A stretch of DNA of 64,000 bases from Flavobacterium sp. 90 (GTDB lineage: Bacteria > Bacteroidota > Bacteroidia > Flavobacteriales > Flavobacteriaceae), in assembly GCF_004339525.1 (NCBI RefSeq), contig NZ_SMGE01000001.1, positions 6,510,001 through 6,574,000 of the forward strand. Direction: 5' to 3'. Position numbers and translations under genes: made by a program. A model generated the notes under the pieces. That model made no database searches. It saw only the letters and a program-made list of their open reading frames with translations, and was not told where the DNA came from. The first letter of the stretch is position 1; each line of letters opens with the position of its first letter. Below, one piece after another: positions 8,024 to 18,365 of this stretch.

Positions 8024-8085
8024 ACAGGCGAAGCAATTCATGAATTATTGTTTTTCATCAACTTACAATAATTCGTGAATTCTTG
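8024..8085. repeat. Inverted repeat with CACGAATT-type arms
   Basis: Arms AATTCATGAATTATTGT and ACAATAATTCGTGAATT (about 8036-8079, one G-T pair) surround a short loop in a gap that otherwise shows nothing. It belongs to the palindromic intergenic repeats scattered through this window. Confidence 0.65.
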
Positions 8086-8228
8086 GCTTTTTATCTGGTT
8101 TTATATTTTAAAAACTTAATTTGAATGTGTTAAAATAAATTGCTTTGCTGTAAGAAATTTTAGAAAATAATATAACCTTTTCTGAAAAATTAAATGTAAC
8201 TTTAGTCTAAACGATAGATTTTCTATTT

Positions 8229-10259
8229 ATGAAAAAAATTTGGCTGGTATTTTTATTGACTACTACTGTTCTATTTAGTCAAAATAGCGCTGAAACGTGC
8301 GAATTGGTAAACAAAATAAATGCGCTTATTCAGGCAGAACATATTAGACCAAAACCTGTGGACGATAGTTTGTCTATTTATGTTTTTGATAATCTAATCA
8401 ATGGTTTAGATCCTTCAAGAAACATTTTTTACAAGACTGAATACGACGAAATGGCGGATAAATACCGACTGAATTTGGACGATTTAATCTTAAGTGACGA
8501 TTGTAGTTTTCTGGCTGATATTACAGATAAATATAAAACCGGTCTTTTGAGAACGAAAGCTGTTTTAGAAAAAATTCAAGCTGGCCCAATTGATTATTCT
8601 AAGAAAGATACAATTCGATTTTATAAAAAATCATTTCCGTTTTATCTCAAAAAAGAAGATTTAGAGAAGGTTTGGCTTAAAAAACTTCGTTATCAAATTT
8701 TGGATGAAATCTCGGAAACGAGTGAAAATCTGGATTCGATTAAAGCCAATTTTAAATCAATTGAACTTACTGCCAGAAAAATGATTCTGACAAATGAAAT
8801 CTGCAGAATTAATACGCTTCTGGAAACTAAACTGAAACAAGAAGAGAATTTCTACAATTTTTTCTGTACTTATTTTGATCCGCATACGGCTTATTTTAGT
8901 GATGATTCTAAAACGAGTTTTGTAGCATCATTGTCTAAAGAGCATTTGTCACTGGGAATGACGGTGAATCTAAACGAGAAAAATGAAATTATTGTTGAAG
9001 AAATCGATCCAAATGGTCCCGCTTATAAAACGGGACAAATAAAAAAAGGTGATCAGATTGTTTCGATTTCGAATCAAAAAGAGATGTTACAGGTTTCCTG
9101 TGCTTCATTAGAATCTATTTCGACGATGATTTTGTCTGAATCGAATAAAAGTATCACGCTTACGCTAAAGCGAAATTCAGGTAAAAGCTTTGATGTTTAC
9201 ATTGAAAAGCAAGTGATGAAAGACGAAGAAAATTCGGTTTTTAGTTTTATTGTTGGAAAGGAAAGCAAAATTGGATACATTAAGATTCCGAGTTTTTATG
9301 CCGACTTAGACGGAACCAGCCGAAAAGGTTGTGCCGATGATGTTGCGCGCGAAGTAATAAAACTTGAAAGAGATAATATAAAAGGTCTTGTAATTGATTT
9401 GATCGATAACGGCGGCGGATCTATGGAAGAAGCTATAAAAATGGCGGGAATGTTTGTCGATTATGGTCCGCTATCGATTGTTATTGATAATAAGCATGAG
9501 AAATCTGTAATCAACGATCCGTATAAAGGATTAATTTATAAAGGTCCAATTGTGGTTTTAGTGAATAGCAATACTGCATCTGCAAGTGAGTTTTTCTCAT
9601 CGATATTGCAAGATTATAATCGGGCATTATTGTTAGGAAGTAACACTTTGGGAAAAGCTACAATGCAGACTATTCTTTCGCTTGACGAAAGTAAAAATAC
9701 TGACTTTTTAAAAATTACAATCAACAAATTCTATAGAGTTACAGGCAAAAGTCATCAATATATTGGAGTCAAACCTGATGTTGTTCTTCCGGAATTCTAC
9801 GAAGGAGTCTATCAAAAAGAAAGTGATTTTCCAACCGCAATTAAAAATGATAGTATTCAGCCATTTTTAAAATTTAGACCTTATGTAAAAAGAAGCCTTA
9901 TCGATAAACTGGCTAAAAATAGTACAGCAAGATTGGCGGATAATTACTTTTTTAATAACATAAAAAAAATCAATCTAAAAATTGATCAATTGGTAAATAC
10001 TCCTAAAGCAGAAATTCCGATGACATTAGATGCGGTTTTTCAGCAGAAGAAAAGCGTAAATTCTCTTTGGACAGAAATCAACACTTTTAATGACGAAAAT
10101 AATCCGTTGGATGTTTACAACTCAACTGTAAATCAATTTTTATTAGGCGCTTATCCTACCGAAAAAACTATAAATCAATATCAAATTGATAATCTGAAAA
10201 CAAATCCGTATTTGAATGAAGCTGTAAATGTTATTAATGAATTTAATGCGATGAAGTAG
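8229..10259 (+). CDS. Tail-specific (Prc-type) S41 family carboxy-terminal protease
   Basis: A 676-aa exported protease of the Prc/Tsp type that degrades or trims periplasmic proteins from their C-termini. It starts with a signal peptide (MKKIWLVFLLTTTVLFSQ). An N-terminal helical domain follows, then a PDZ domain (about 225-315, with GQIKKGDQIVSIS), then the S41 core (about 330-530). The catalytic serine is in NTASASEFFSS (Ser453) and the general-base lysine in LGKATMQTI (Lys476), close to the numbering of E. coli Prc. The C-terminal 150 residues resemble the DUF3340 extension of Prc. The motif reads GKATMQ instead of the usual GKGTVQ, a mild variation. The gene looks monocistronic, between a terminator and a repeat-rich gap. 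Confidence 0.92.
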   Translation: MKKIWLVFLLTTTVLFSQNSAETCELVNKINALIQAEHIRPKPVDDSLSIYVFDNLINGLDPSRNIFYKTEYDEMADKYRLNLDDLILSDDCSFLADITDKYKTGLLRTKAVLEKIQAGPIDYSKKDTIRFYKKSFPFYLKKEDLEKVWLKKLRYQILDEISETSENLDSIKANFKSIELTARKMILTNEICRINTLLETKLKQEENFYNFFCTYFDPHTAYFSDDSKTSFVASLSKEHLSLGMTVNLNEKNEIIVEEIDPNGPAYKTGQIKKGDQIVSISNQKEMLQVSCASLESISTMILSESNKSITLTLKRNSGKSFDVYIEKQVMKDEENSVFSFIVGKESKIGYIKIPSFYADLDGTSRKGCADDVAREVIKLERDNIKGLVIDLIDNGGGSMEEAIKMAGMFVDYGPLSIVIDNKHEKSVINDPYKGLIYKGPIVVLVNSNTASASEFFSSILQDYNRALLLGSNTLGKATMQTILSLDESKNTDFLKITINKFYRVTGKSHQYIGVKPDVVLPEFYEGVYQKESDFPTAIKNDSIQPFLKFRPYVKRSLIDKLAKNSTARLADNYFFNNIKKINLKIDQLVNTPKAEIPMTLDAVFQQKKSVNSLWTEINTFNDENNPLDVYNSTVNQFLLGAYPTEKTINQYQIDNLKTNPYLNEAVNVINEFNAMK

Positions 10260-10354
10260 ATTTTAGATTTTAGATTTTTTCAAAGTCTTCGTCTTTGAAA
10301 AAATATTTCTGACAAATCGCTTTGCGAGCTTCTTAATCAAATTAATCATTATCA

Positions 10355-10432
10355 AGAGAGAAAAACTACGCAAAAAGCCTCGCGAGCTTTGGGTAAAACT
10401 TTGCGAACTTTGCGGTTAAACTATTCCTAACA
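10355..10432. repeat. CTTTGCG-type repeat fragments
   Basis: The gap holds ACTTTGCGAACTTTGCGGTTAAA and related pieces also found near 5290 and in the long hairpin at 52,125-52,275. No partner arm is obvious here, so this copy seems incomplete. Confidence 0.5.
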
Positions 10433-10461
10433 ACATAATTTAAAAAAGAATAGAATTGATT

Positions 10462-10491
10462 TTGGAAAAATAAGGAATAACCGTATTTTTG
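10462..10491 (+). promoter_or_regulatory. yebC promoter (TTG-N19-TATTTTTG)
   Basis: TTG at 10462-10464 and TATTTTTG at 10484-10491 are separated by 19 bp, a very good match to the Bacteroidota housekeeping consensus TTG-N(17-23)-TAnnTTTG. The ATG of yebC is 23 bp further on. Confidence 0.8.
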
Positions 10492-10514
10492 CATCACAAA
10501 ATAAAAAATTAGTA

Positions 10515-11228
10515 ATGGGAAGAGCGTTCGAATTTAGAAAAGGAAGAAAAATGAAACGTTGGTCAGCAATGGCTAAAACATTTACCAGAATTGGTAAAGA
10601 TATCGTTATGGCTGTTAAGGAAGGCGGTCCTAACCCAGATGCCAATTCTAGATTAAGAGCTGTAATACAAAATGCAAAAGCCGCTAACATGCCTAAGGAC
10701 AATGTGGAGCGCGCTATAAAAAATGCAAGTAATAAAGATACTGCCAATTATAAAGAAATTTTGTTTGAAGGATATGCTCCTCACGGAATTGCAATTTTAA
10801 TTGAAACTGCATCTGACAACAATAATAGAACTGTAGCAAACATTCGCAGTTACTTCAACAAATGTAACGGTACAATGGGAACGCAAGGTTCTGTTGAGTT
10901 TATGTTTGATCATACTTGTAATTTCAGAATTGCAAAAGGGAATCTTGATCCTGAAGAATTAGAACTTGAACTAATTGATTTTGGTGCCGAAGAAGTTTTT
11001 GAAGACGAAGACGGAATCTTAATCTATGCTCCTTTTGGAAGTTTTGGTGCTTTGCAAAAAGAATTAGAAAACAGAGGTCTTGAAATTTTATCTTCTGGTT
11101 TTGAACGTATTCCTCAAATCACAAAAGAACTTACTGAAGCTCAGATCGCTGACGTTGAAAAACTAATCGAAAAAATTGAAGAAGATGATGACGTTATGAA
11201 CGTTTATCACACAATGAAAGAAGAATAA
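10515..11228 (+). CDS. yebC: YebC/PmpR-family DNA-binding or translation-associated regulator
   Basis: A 237-aa protein with the full YebC/PmpR pattern: MGRAFEFRKGRKMKRWSAMA at the N-terminus, KEGGPNPDANSRLRAVIQNA near residue 34, KDNVERAIKNAS near 62, YKEILFEGYAPHGIAILIET near 78 and the acidic C-terminal end. Members bind DNA as regulators; some recent work links the family to relief of ribosome stalling. Its last codons (TMKEE plus stop) and the following 18 bp form the left copy of a perfect 36-bp direct repeat whose other copy is at 37420-37455, 26 kb away. The gene itself is intact and has its own promoter and terminator. Confidence 0.95.
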   Translation: MGRAFEFRKGRKMKRWSAMAKTFTRIGKDIVMAVKEGGPNPDANSRLRAVIQNAKAANMPKDNVERAIKNASNKDTANYKEILFEGYAPHGIAILIETASDNNNRTVANIRSYFNKCNGTMGTQGSVEFMFDHTCNFRIAKGNLDPEELELELIDFGAEEVFEDEDGILIYAPFGSFGALQKELENRGLEILSSGFERIPQITKELTEAQIADVEKLIEKIEEDDDVMNVYHTMKEE

Positions 11229-11246
11229 TATTCTCTTTTTTATAAA
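11211..11246 (+). repeat. 36-bp direct repeat, left copy (yebC 3' end)
   Basis: Thirty-six bases starting ACAATGAAAGAAGAATAATA and ending CTTTTTTATAAA are identical to 37420-37455. The left copy includes the last codons and stop of yebC. Bases on both sides of the two copies differ completely, so the repeat has sharp borders, as expected of an attachment-site or recombination duplication. Confidence 0.9.
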
Positions 11247-11250
11247 CTAA

Positions 11251-11283
11251 AAAAAACTCCAGAGCAATCTGGAGTTTTTTTTT
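11251..11283 (+). terminator. Intrinsic terminator after yebC
   Basis: Stem AAACTCCAGA / TCTGGAGTTT with a four-base loop and nine T. It lies just inside the left direct repeat and differs in sequence from the terminator just outside the right repeat (37461-37496). Confidence 0.9.
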
Positions 11284-11326
11284 ACAAAAATGTGGAAACC
11301 CGTAAGGAATACACTTTTTAATTTTT

Positions 11327-11334
11327 TAGATTTG
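11327..11334 (+). promoter_or_regulatory. Possible promoter of the 26-kb surface/toxin operon
   Basis: TAGATTTG matches TAnnTTTG but has no well-placed TTG upstream. If used, the transcript would have an untranslated leader of about 175 nt. It is the only good -7 match between the yebC terminator and the first gene of the block. Confidence 0.35.
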
Positions 11335-11515
11335 GCAAAAAATTAACATTTACATTTTTTAAGTTTTAGAAGTCAATAGTACGACTAAATTCTATTCATA
11401 GAAGAGATTGATTTTCAAGCTATTTACAAATTGACTTGTTATAAAAAGTTCTTTTCTTATTAAAAATAATACGCATTTATTACAAGTACCTCAAACCCAA
11501 AAACCTACTATAAAA

Positions 11516-14500
11516 TTGAAAAAAATTACTTTTAAGTTTCCTTCTTTCATATTAAGTTTAGTTTTATTTCTTTTAAGTTTTAATAGTTTCGCTTCTGCAG
11601 CAGATACTATAAATAATCCTAAAAAACCATTATCCTTAAAAAATAGTATTGCTCCAAATACTATTATTCCTTCGGTAAATTCATTTATTTATAAGCAAGA
11701 TTCTGAAAGCGAGTTTACAGATGCTTACATAAAAAAGAATTACCCTGTATCACAGGATATCAATAAGAATTTAGAATTGGCATTGTCTACATTTGAGACT
11801 ATTGCAAAAAATGGTAACCTTACTGACGTTCTCGAGCCAAAGAAACTATCGATGCTGCCTCTTGGTATTTCGAAAACTGTTGGAGGCATTCAATACATAC
11901 TGGGAATCAGCAATGCCAAATTTACACCAACATATACTGAATTAACTGCGTTTGTAAAAATTGTACTACCGCAAATTGATTCATTAGGAAATAGAAAACA
12001 ACTTTTTTTTGGAGCTAACAACATTAAACTATCTCATAAGGGAGGTTTAGTTGGTCCTACCAATTTGGTTCTGTTAGGTGATGTTCCTCTTAATATTTTA
12101 GGACAAAAAACATTATTAGTTTTAAAAGGTGGCATGGATATGGCCACCGGAGAAGTTAAAAACAAAACTTATGTAACCATTGATTGTAATGGTTTTAAAG
12201 AATTAGGTATTGAGGCAGATGTATTGTTCTCCAGAACAATGCTTGAACCTGTTGATGCATCATACAATGTCATTGGCGGTAATAGTCGAGTCACAGCTAG
12301 TTTTAAAGCTGTTATTGGCAATTGGAATGATCTTTTAGTAGACATTAATTTACCTACTTTTCAATTAACAAAGCATCCTGGTTATTGTTTTGAACTAAAC
12401 AATGCAGTCATTGACATGAGTGACACACGAAACTCATCCAATGTTGTATGGCCAAAAGATTATGAAAAAGATTATTTAGTTCCCGGAAACGAAAAACTAT
12501 GGAGAGGATTTTATGTTCAATCCTTAAAGTTGGTTTTACCTTCGCAATTTAAAAAGAAGGGCACTAATGATCGAATTACATTTCAGGCAACTAATTTGTT
12601 AATTGACAGAATGGGGGTTTCCGGAACTTTCACCGGAGATAATATCTTAAATATTGGACAAGGAAGTGCTTCCGGATGGCAATTTTCTGTTGATCATATC
12701 GAACTGGGTTTTAGAGCTAACTCGCTTGTTTCTGCCGGATTTAACGGAGGAATTGTATTGCCGGTTTCGAGTGGTCAATGTGCCGAAGGAGGCAGAGGAG
12801 AACTTGGGTACAAAGCCATTTTTAATACTATTGATAATGAATATCTATTAAAAGCTGAAATTAAGAATGATATCTGCTTTCAGGCTTTCAAAGGAAATGC
12901 TACTTTAGAAAAAAACTCTTATGTTGAGTTAAAAGTAAAAGAAGGTAAGTTTTTACCAAAAGCAGTTTTATACGGAACTTTATCACTTAGTGCCAGTAAC
13001 AAACCTGTAACAGCTGCTGATGCAGTAGCCGGGGAGAAATATGTAACGGTCTATGATGATAAAGGGAATGTCATAGTTCCAACAAAGAAAGAAACGATAG
13101 CATTTAAAGGTATTATTTTTCAAAATTTAACCTTACAAACTGTAGTTCCTTACATAACAGCGGACTATTTTGGGTATAAAAATAATCCTGAAAAAGACGC
13201 AACGGTTAGTAATTTCCCTGTAACAATTAATGAAATTGCTTTAACCGCAGATACAGAGTCTGCCAGTTTAAAAGTTGATCTAGCCATTAATTTAATGGAA
13301 AATCAATTTAACGGTCAGACAAAATTCTATGTAATTGGAAAATTTGCACCGGAAGAAGGAATTCAAAAATGGAAATTCGAGCGTCTTAAATTTGAAGAAA
13401 TAAAACTTGCTGCCGATCTGGGTGGTGTCAAATTTAAAGGAAGTATTACCATATTAGACAATGATCCAATTTATGGAAATGGTTTCAAAGGAATGCTTGG
13501 TGCTGATTTTACCGGAGGTATTTCTGTTGAAGCAAATGCCATTTTTGGTTCTACAAGCTTTAGATACTGGTATGTCGATGCAATGGTCGACAACTTAAAT
13601 ATTCCAGCTGGAGCTATTACCTTTAAAGGTTTTGGGGGCGGTGCTTATTACAAAATGAAAAAGGACGGATTTAGCAATAGCTTTGTCGCGTCCGGATCTA
13701 ACTATGTACCTGATGTAGATTCTGGTCTTGGTGTTAAAGCCATGCTTAAATTTGCTGGAACTGCAACTGCCGACGCTTTTTGGGGTGGTGCAGGATTTGA
13801 AATTGCGTTCAATACACACGGTGGTATAAACAGAATTAGTATCTATGGAGAAGGTCACGTAATGCAGACTTTTGAAATCCCTGGTGCTTCAGAATTAACC
13901 GATGCTTTAAAGGCTGTGACTGAAAATGAGTCGTTAATGTCGAAAGTTGCATTGGAAGCTTTAAAAACTTCAAATCTATCAAAAGCTGCAGAAGATTTAT
14001 ATCCAACCGATGTTAAACAGCGAATGGGAATTAATGCTTTTGCTGCAATTGAGTATGACTTTAGATCTAAAACGCTACATGGAACATTTGATTTGTACAT
14101 AGATACTCCAGGAGGTTTTATCAAAGGTCGTGCGTCTGGTAATAGAGCGGGTTGGGCTGTACTGCATTTTGCGCCTGATAAATGGTATATAAGAATGGGT
14201 ACACCAACAGATCGTTTAGGAATAAAACTAGCAATTGGCTCTTTTGAAGTCGAAGCTGGAGGTTACTTTATGATTGGAGATGATATTCCTGGCAGTCCTC
14301 CTCCTCCGGATATTGTTGCTCAAATATTAGGAGTTAGCGCTGAGTCTCTTAATTACATGAGAGATGAAAACAAAGTTGCTTCAGGTAAAGGTTTTGCTTT
14401 TGGATCTGATTTTAGCTTAAAAACAGGAGACTTAACTTTCTTAATCTTTTACGCAAATTTCCAATGCGGATTTGGATTTGACATCATGGTAAAAGATTAT

Positions 14501-16237
14501 GGTGAGGCTCAATGCAAAGGTTCTGGACAAATTGGTCTAAATGGCTGGTATGCCAATGGACAGTCTTATGCTTATCTGCAAGGAGAACTTGGTATCAAGA
14601 TTAAATTATTCATGATTAAAAAGAAAATATCGATTATAAAAGGTGGTGGAGCTGTTCTTTTACAGGCCAAATTACCTAATCCTGTCTGGATTCGGGGATA
14701 CTTAGGAGGGTATTTTAGTTTATTAGGTGGTGCTGTTAAAGGAAGTTTTAGATTTAAATTAGAATTTGGAAAACAATGCGAATTCGTTAATGACGCTCCA
14801 TTAGGCGGATTAAAAACAATAGCAGACATTACTCCTGCCGAAGGTGCAAAAGATGTTAGTGTATTTGCTGTTCCGCAGGTTGGATTTAATTTGCCAATTG
14901 AAAAAAGTTTTACATTGGAAGAAGATTCCGGTGTCAAAACATACAAGCTAAAACTAGAAGAATACACTATTAAAAAAGACGGTGTGGTTATTCCCGGAGA
15001 TATTACATGGAATCAAACAAAAGATTTATTAAGCTTTACTCCTTTTGAAGTATTGCCGCAAAATTCGAATCTTACATCGACTGTAAAAATAAGCTTTCAG
15101 GAATATGTAAATGGAACTTGGAAAACCATTTATGATAATGGACAAATAGCAACCGAAACTGAAGTGAGAAATTTCACGTCAGGACTTGCACCAAATTATA
15201 TTCCGGTAACCAATATTGCTTACTGCTATCCTGTAATAGATCAAAAATATGTTTATCAAAATGAATCAAAACAAGCTTATGTGGTATTGAAGCAAGGGCA
15301 GACTTATTTGTTTGAATTAAAAGAAGGACAATCGCAAAAGGCATTTTATAAAACGAGTACAAACTCAAATAGCACAGCTATTACTTATAACACTTCACTT
15401 AAAAAAGTAAGCATCGATTTACCTGTTTTACAAACATCTAAACCGTATAATATTTCATTGATGACACTTGAAACGAAAAATGATGCCAACACTAATTTAA
15501 AAGAAGGTTATACAAAACAAACATTAGATCAAGAAACAAGTGTTGACGTAAAAGACAATAAACTGGGAGAAGTTATTACTGGCGGACAGGGAGTGGAATT
15601 ATTACAGTATAATTTCAACACTAGCCAGTACAATAGTTTCTCAGAAAAAATGGCAGCAAAAAAACCAAAACAAACTTTGGTAGAAATTATTTACTCTGAT
15701 GTTCATGCTTTACAATCATTGAATAGTTCAACTGAGCCTTTTGATGAAATCGAAATTATTGGTAGCGCAAAAACATTAAATATTCCTTTAATAAATGCTG
15801 AGGCAATATTAGATGATAGTTATTATAAGAATGAGATTTTTCCATTAGTTTATAATGGATATCCATTAGAAGCCGATTTACAATTTGACAGAAATACAGC
15901 AATTCTTGGTGTTCCTCCAACAAAAGGAGTAGAAACACTGGCTTGGTATCAGGATTATATAATTAATAATCCAACAAGCTATATGCTTAAAGAGTATCTG
16001 CCATATCGATATAATCTTCCATATTACTATAAAACAGATTTTGTTAATCTGCGATACAAAGTTGTAAACAAGTATTTAAATACTCTAAATCAGCAAATGG
16101 TTAATAAATATGATTATATCATAAATGGTAGGTTCCCATACATTAAACAAGGTCAATATAACATAAAACTGAATTACACTCTTCCAGGAGGACAATTAGG
16201 AAGCAGTTCTATATTCACATTCAATAAATCAATTTAA
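11516..16237 (+). CDS. Giant exported protein, first gene of the surface/toxin block
   Basis: A 1573-aa protein of unknown function. The best start is TTG at 11516, because it begins directly with a good signal peptide (FILSLVLFLLSFNSFASAAD). Residues about 50-1100 are Gly/Phe/Tyr-rich alternating segments that suggest long beta-structure; several read as amphipathic strands (GNGFKGMLGADFTGGISVEA). From about residue 1102 an Ig-like segment begins (ITPAEGAKDVSVFAVPQVGF), similar to bacterial Ig-like modules of the Big_5 type. No enzyme motif and no T9SS tail is evident at the C-terminus. The next gene begins 2 bp after the stop, implying coupled expression with the FN3 protein. It could be a structural part of a surface complex; this is inference. 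Confidence 0.8.
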   Translation: MKKITFKFPSFILSLVLFLLSFNSFASAADTINNPKKPLSLKNSIAPNTIIPSVNSFIYKQDSESEFTDAYIKKNYPVSQDINKNLELALSTFETIAKNGNLTDVLEPKKLSMLPLGISKTVGGIQYILGISNAKFTPTYTELTAFVKIVLPQIDSLGNRKQLFFGANNIKLSHKGGLVGPTNLVLLGDVPLNILGQKTLLVLKGGMDMATGEVKNKTYVTIDCNGFKELGIEADVLFSRTMLEPVDASYNVIGGNSRVTASFKAVIGNWNDLLVDINLPTFQLTKHPGYCFELNNAVIDMSDTRNSSNVVWPKDYEKDYLVPGNEKLWRGFYVQSLKLVLPSQFKKKGTNDRITFQATNLLIDRMGVSGTFTGDNILNIGQGSASGWQFSVDHIELGFRANSLVSAGFNGGIVLPVSSGQCAEGGRGELGYKAIFNTIDNEYLLKAEIKNDICFQAFKGNATLEKNSYVELKVKEGKFLPKAVLYGTLSLSASNKPVTAADAVAGEKYVTVYDDKGNVIVPTKKETIAFKGIIFQNLTLQTVVPYITADYFGYKNNPEKDATVSNFPVTINEIALTADTESASLKVDLAINLMENQFNGQTKFYVIGKFAPEEGIQKWKFERLKFEEIKLAADLGGVKFKGSITILDNDPIYGNGFKGMLGADFTGGISVEANAIFGSTSFRYWYVDAMVDNLNIPAGAITFKGFGGGAYYKMKKDGFSNSFVASGSNYVPDVDSGLGVKAMLKFAGTATADAFWGGAGFEIAFNTHGGINRISIYGEGHVMQTFEIPGASELTDALKAVTENESLMSKVALEALKTSNLSKAAEDLYPTDVKQRMGINAFAAIEYDFRSKTLHGTFDLYIDTPGGFIKGRASGNRAGWAVLHFAPDKWYIRMGTPTDRLGIKLAIGSFEVEAGGYFMIGDDIPGSPPPPDIVAQILGVSAESLNYMRDENKVASGKGFAFGSDFSLKTGDLTFLIFYANFQCGFGFDIMVKDYGEAQCKGSGQIGLNGWYANGQSYAYLQGELGIKIKLFMIKKKISIIKGGGAVLLQAKLPNPVWIRGYLGGYFSLLGGAVKGSFRFKLEFGKQCEFVNDAPLGGLKTIADITPAEGAKDVSVFAVPQVGFNLPIEKSFTLEEDSGVKTYKLKLEEYTIKKDGVVIPGDITWNQTKDLLSFTPFEVLPQNSNLTSTVKISFQEYVNGTWKTIYDNGQIATETEVRNFTSGLAPNYIPVTNIAYCYPVIDQKYVYQNESKQAYVVLKQGQTYLFELKEGQSQKAFYKTSTNSNSTAITYNTSLKKVSIDLPVLQTSKPYNISLMTLETKNDANTNLKEGYTKQTLDQETSVDVKDNKLGEVITGGQGVELLQYNFNTSQYNSFSEKMAAKKPKQTLVEIIYSDVHALQSLNSSTEPFDEIEIIGSAKTLNIPLINAEAILDDSYYKNEIFPLVYNGYPLEADLQFDRNTAILGVPPTKGVETLAWYQDYIINNPTSYMLKEYLPYRYNLPYYYKTDFVNLRYKVVNKYLNTLNQQMVNKYDYIINGRFPYIKQGQYNIKLNYTLPGGQLGSSSIFTFNKSI

Positions 16238-16239
16238 TA

Positions 16240-18315
16240 ATGAAGTTCAAATTTTTCTTTATCCTTTTTTTAATTTTTACATTTTCCGGAATTGCTCAAA
16301 ACAAGTCTAAGGAGAATAACAACGTAGAAAAAAAGAACGAAATTCAGGTAATAGCAAGAGTTCAAAAAGACCGCATATTACTGCGTTGGGCAGTAAACAC
16401 TCCTATAGCCTGGAAGAAACTAAATAAATACGGTTATTTAATTGAAAGATTCACTGTTACAAGAGACAATAAAACATTAACAAAACCGGAGCGTGTAGTT
16501 TTAGAAGCAGCGTACAAACCACAACCAGTTGAAACATGGGAAAAATTAATTGATGAAAATGATAATGCTGCAATTATTGCTCAGGCAATTTTTGGAGAAA
16601 GTTTCAGCGTAACAGGAGCTGATAATTTAGAATCGATTGTTAACCTTTCTGAAGAGGCTGAACAGCGATTTACTTTTGCATTATTTACAGCAGATAAAGA
16701 TTTTGAAATTGCCAAAAAAGCAGGTTTAGGTTTTGAAGATAAAAATGTAAAAGATAACGAAAAATATGCTTACCGAATCTCTTCAAATGTTCCTGAACAG
16801 GAATTAAGCATCGTTTATGGAGGTGTTTTTGTAAGTTTAAAAGAATATGAGCCTTTACCTAAACCAATGGATCTTAGCGCTCATTTTACTGATAACAGCA
16901 CCATGTTAAGCTGGAATTTTAAAATACTAGCTCATATTTACGGAAGCTATTACGTTGAACGTTCTACAGATAAGGTCAATTATAAAAGAATTACAGACAA
17001 ACCGTATACCAGTTTAAGTCAGGAAAACACGAATAATAATAGAATTTTTTATGTTGATTCTATTGCAAACAATACTTCTTACAGTTATCGTATTCAAGGT
17101 CTGTCTCCGTTTGGCGAATTAGGTCCATATTCTGAAGTTGTTTCAGGAAAAGGAAAATCTCTTTTAAAATTTGTTCCTCATTTAACGGTAAAGGATTTCA
17201 AAGATGATTCGACTGTTACATTAACCTGGGAATTTCCAGAAGAAGGCAATAGTGAAATTTCTGGCTTTGAATTGAATCGTTCTGATTATGACGATGACAA
17301 ATATACCAAAGTAGTCAAAAATATTCCTGCAAAGGATCGTTCAGTTACTTACACCAAATTAACTGCAACGAATTATTTTACAATAACAGCAGTCGGCAAA
17401 AATGGAAATAGCAGAACCTCCTTCCCTATGCTGGTGCAACCTGTTGATTCTATTCCTCCTGCAAAACCTATTGGTTTAAAAGCAACTATTGATACTTTAG
17501 GAGTTGTAAAATTATCCTGGACACCAAATAAAGAAAAAGATCTTTTAGGATATCGTATTTATAAAGGAAATACAGCTGAAGAAGAATTTAGTCAATTAAC
17601 GGTTAGTCCGCATGAAAAAAACACTTATGAAGATAAGGTTATTCTTAAAAATTTAAATAGCAAGGTTTATTATAGAATCATTGCGGTCGATTACCGTTAT
17701 AATATGTCTCCTTTCTCTGAAACATTAATTGTCAAAAAACCTGATGTTGTACCTCCTGCTTCTCCTGTTTTTACAAAATATGAAATTAAAGACGGCGCCG
17801 TATTTTTAGAATGGGCCAACAGTCAAAGCGAAGATGTAAAATCACATCAGCTTTACCGAAAAGAAGATGGCCAGGAGAAATGGGAATTAATATGGGACGT
17901 TTTAGATAAATCTGAGACTTACCAAGATAAAAAAACGATAGAAGGATCAACTTACAGGTACGCCATTTTTGCTAAAGACGAAAGCGGATTAGTTTCTATT
18001 CCTACACCAGAAATTGCATTGTTTGTTCCAAAATATACAGTAAAACCAGCTGTAAAAGGCTTTTATGCACAAGCCAATACTACTACAAAAAGTATTGATT
18101 TGTCCTGGAGTTACGACGAAACCGGTGTAGATAGCTTTGAAATTTATAAAGCAACCAATACGGAACCAATTCAATTGATTCAAATGGTAAAAGCTGAAAC
18201 CAGAAAACTATCCGACCCGACCCTTACTATTAATACAACATATAAATACGGAATACGAGCTTTATTTAAAGACGGAAGAATCTCTAAAATGGATTTTTAC
18301 ACGGTTAAATTTTAA
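16240..18315 (+). CDS. Exported protein with about five fibronectin type III domains
   Basis: A 691-aa secreted or periplasmic protein. A signal peptide (MKFKFFFILFLIFTFSGIAQ) is followed by an N-terminal region of about 180 residues of unknown fold, then FN3-like repeats beginning near residues 206, 310, 405, 504 and 599. Each has the usual pattern of a Pro-rich entry (PPAKPIGLKA, PPASPVFTKY), a core Trp (VKLSWTPN, VFLEWANS) and a Tyr-rich late strand (YRIIAVDY). No T9SS tail is visible. It starts 2 bp after the 1573-aa gene, so both are surely co-expressed. FN3 arrays usually mediate binding or act as spacers, so a scaffold role in the same complex is a reasonable inference. Confidence 0.85.
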   Translation: MKFKFFFILFLIFTFSGIAQNKSKENNNVEKKNEIQVIARVQKDRILLRWAVNTPIAWKKLNKYGYLIERFTVTRDNKTLTKPERVVLEAAYKPQPVETWEKLIDENDNAAIIAQAIFGESFSVTGADNLESIVNLSEEAEQRFTFALFTADKDFEIAKKAGLGFEDKNVKDNEKYAYRISSNVPEQELSIVYGGVFVSLKEYEPLPKPMDLSAHFTDNSTMLSWNFKILAHIYGSYYVERSTDKVNYKRITDKPYTSLSQENTNNNRIFYVDSIANNTSYSYRIQGLSPFGELGPYSEVVSGKGKSLLKFVPHLTVKDFKDDSTVTLTWEFPEEGNSEISGFELNRSDYDDDKYTKVVKNIPAKDRSVTYTKLTATNYFTITAVGKNGNSRTSFPMLVQPVDSIPPAKPIGLKATIDTLGVVKLSWTPNKEKDLLGYRIYKGNTAEEEFSQLTVSPHEKNTYEDKVILKNLNSKVYYRIIAVDYRYNMSPFSETLIVKKPDVVPPASPVFTKYEIKDGAVFLEWANSQSEDVKSHQLYRKEDGQEKWELIWDVLDKSETYQDKKTIEGSTYRYAIFAKDESGLVSIPTPEIALFVPKYTVKPAVKGFYAQANTTTKSIDLSWSYDETGVDSFEIYKATNTEPIQLIQMVKAETRKLSDPTLTINTTYKYGIRALFKDGRISKMDFYTVKF

Positions 18316-18365
18316 CTAAAACAAAGAAATAAAAACCCCAATAAAAACAAGATCAAATACCTACG

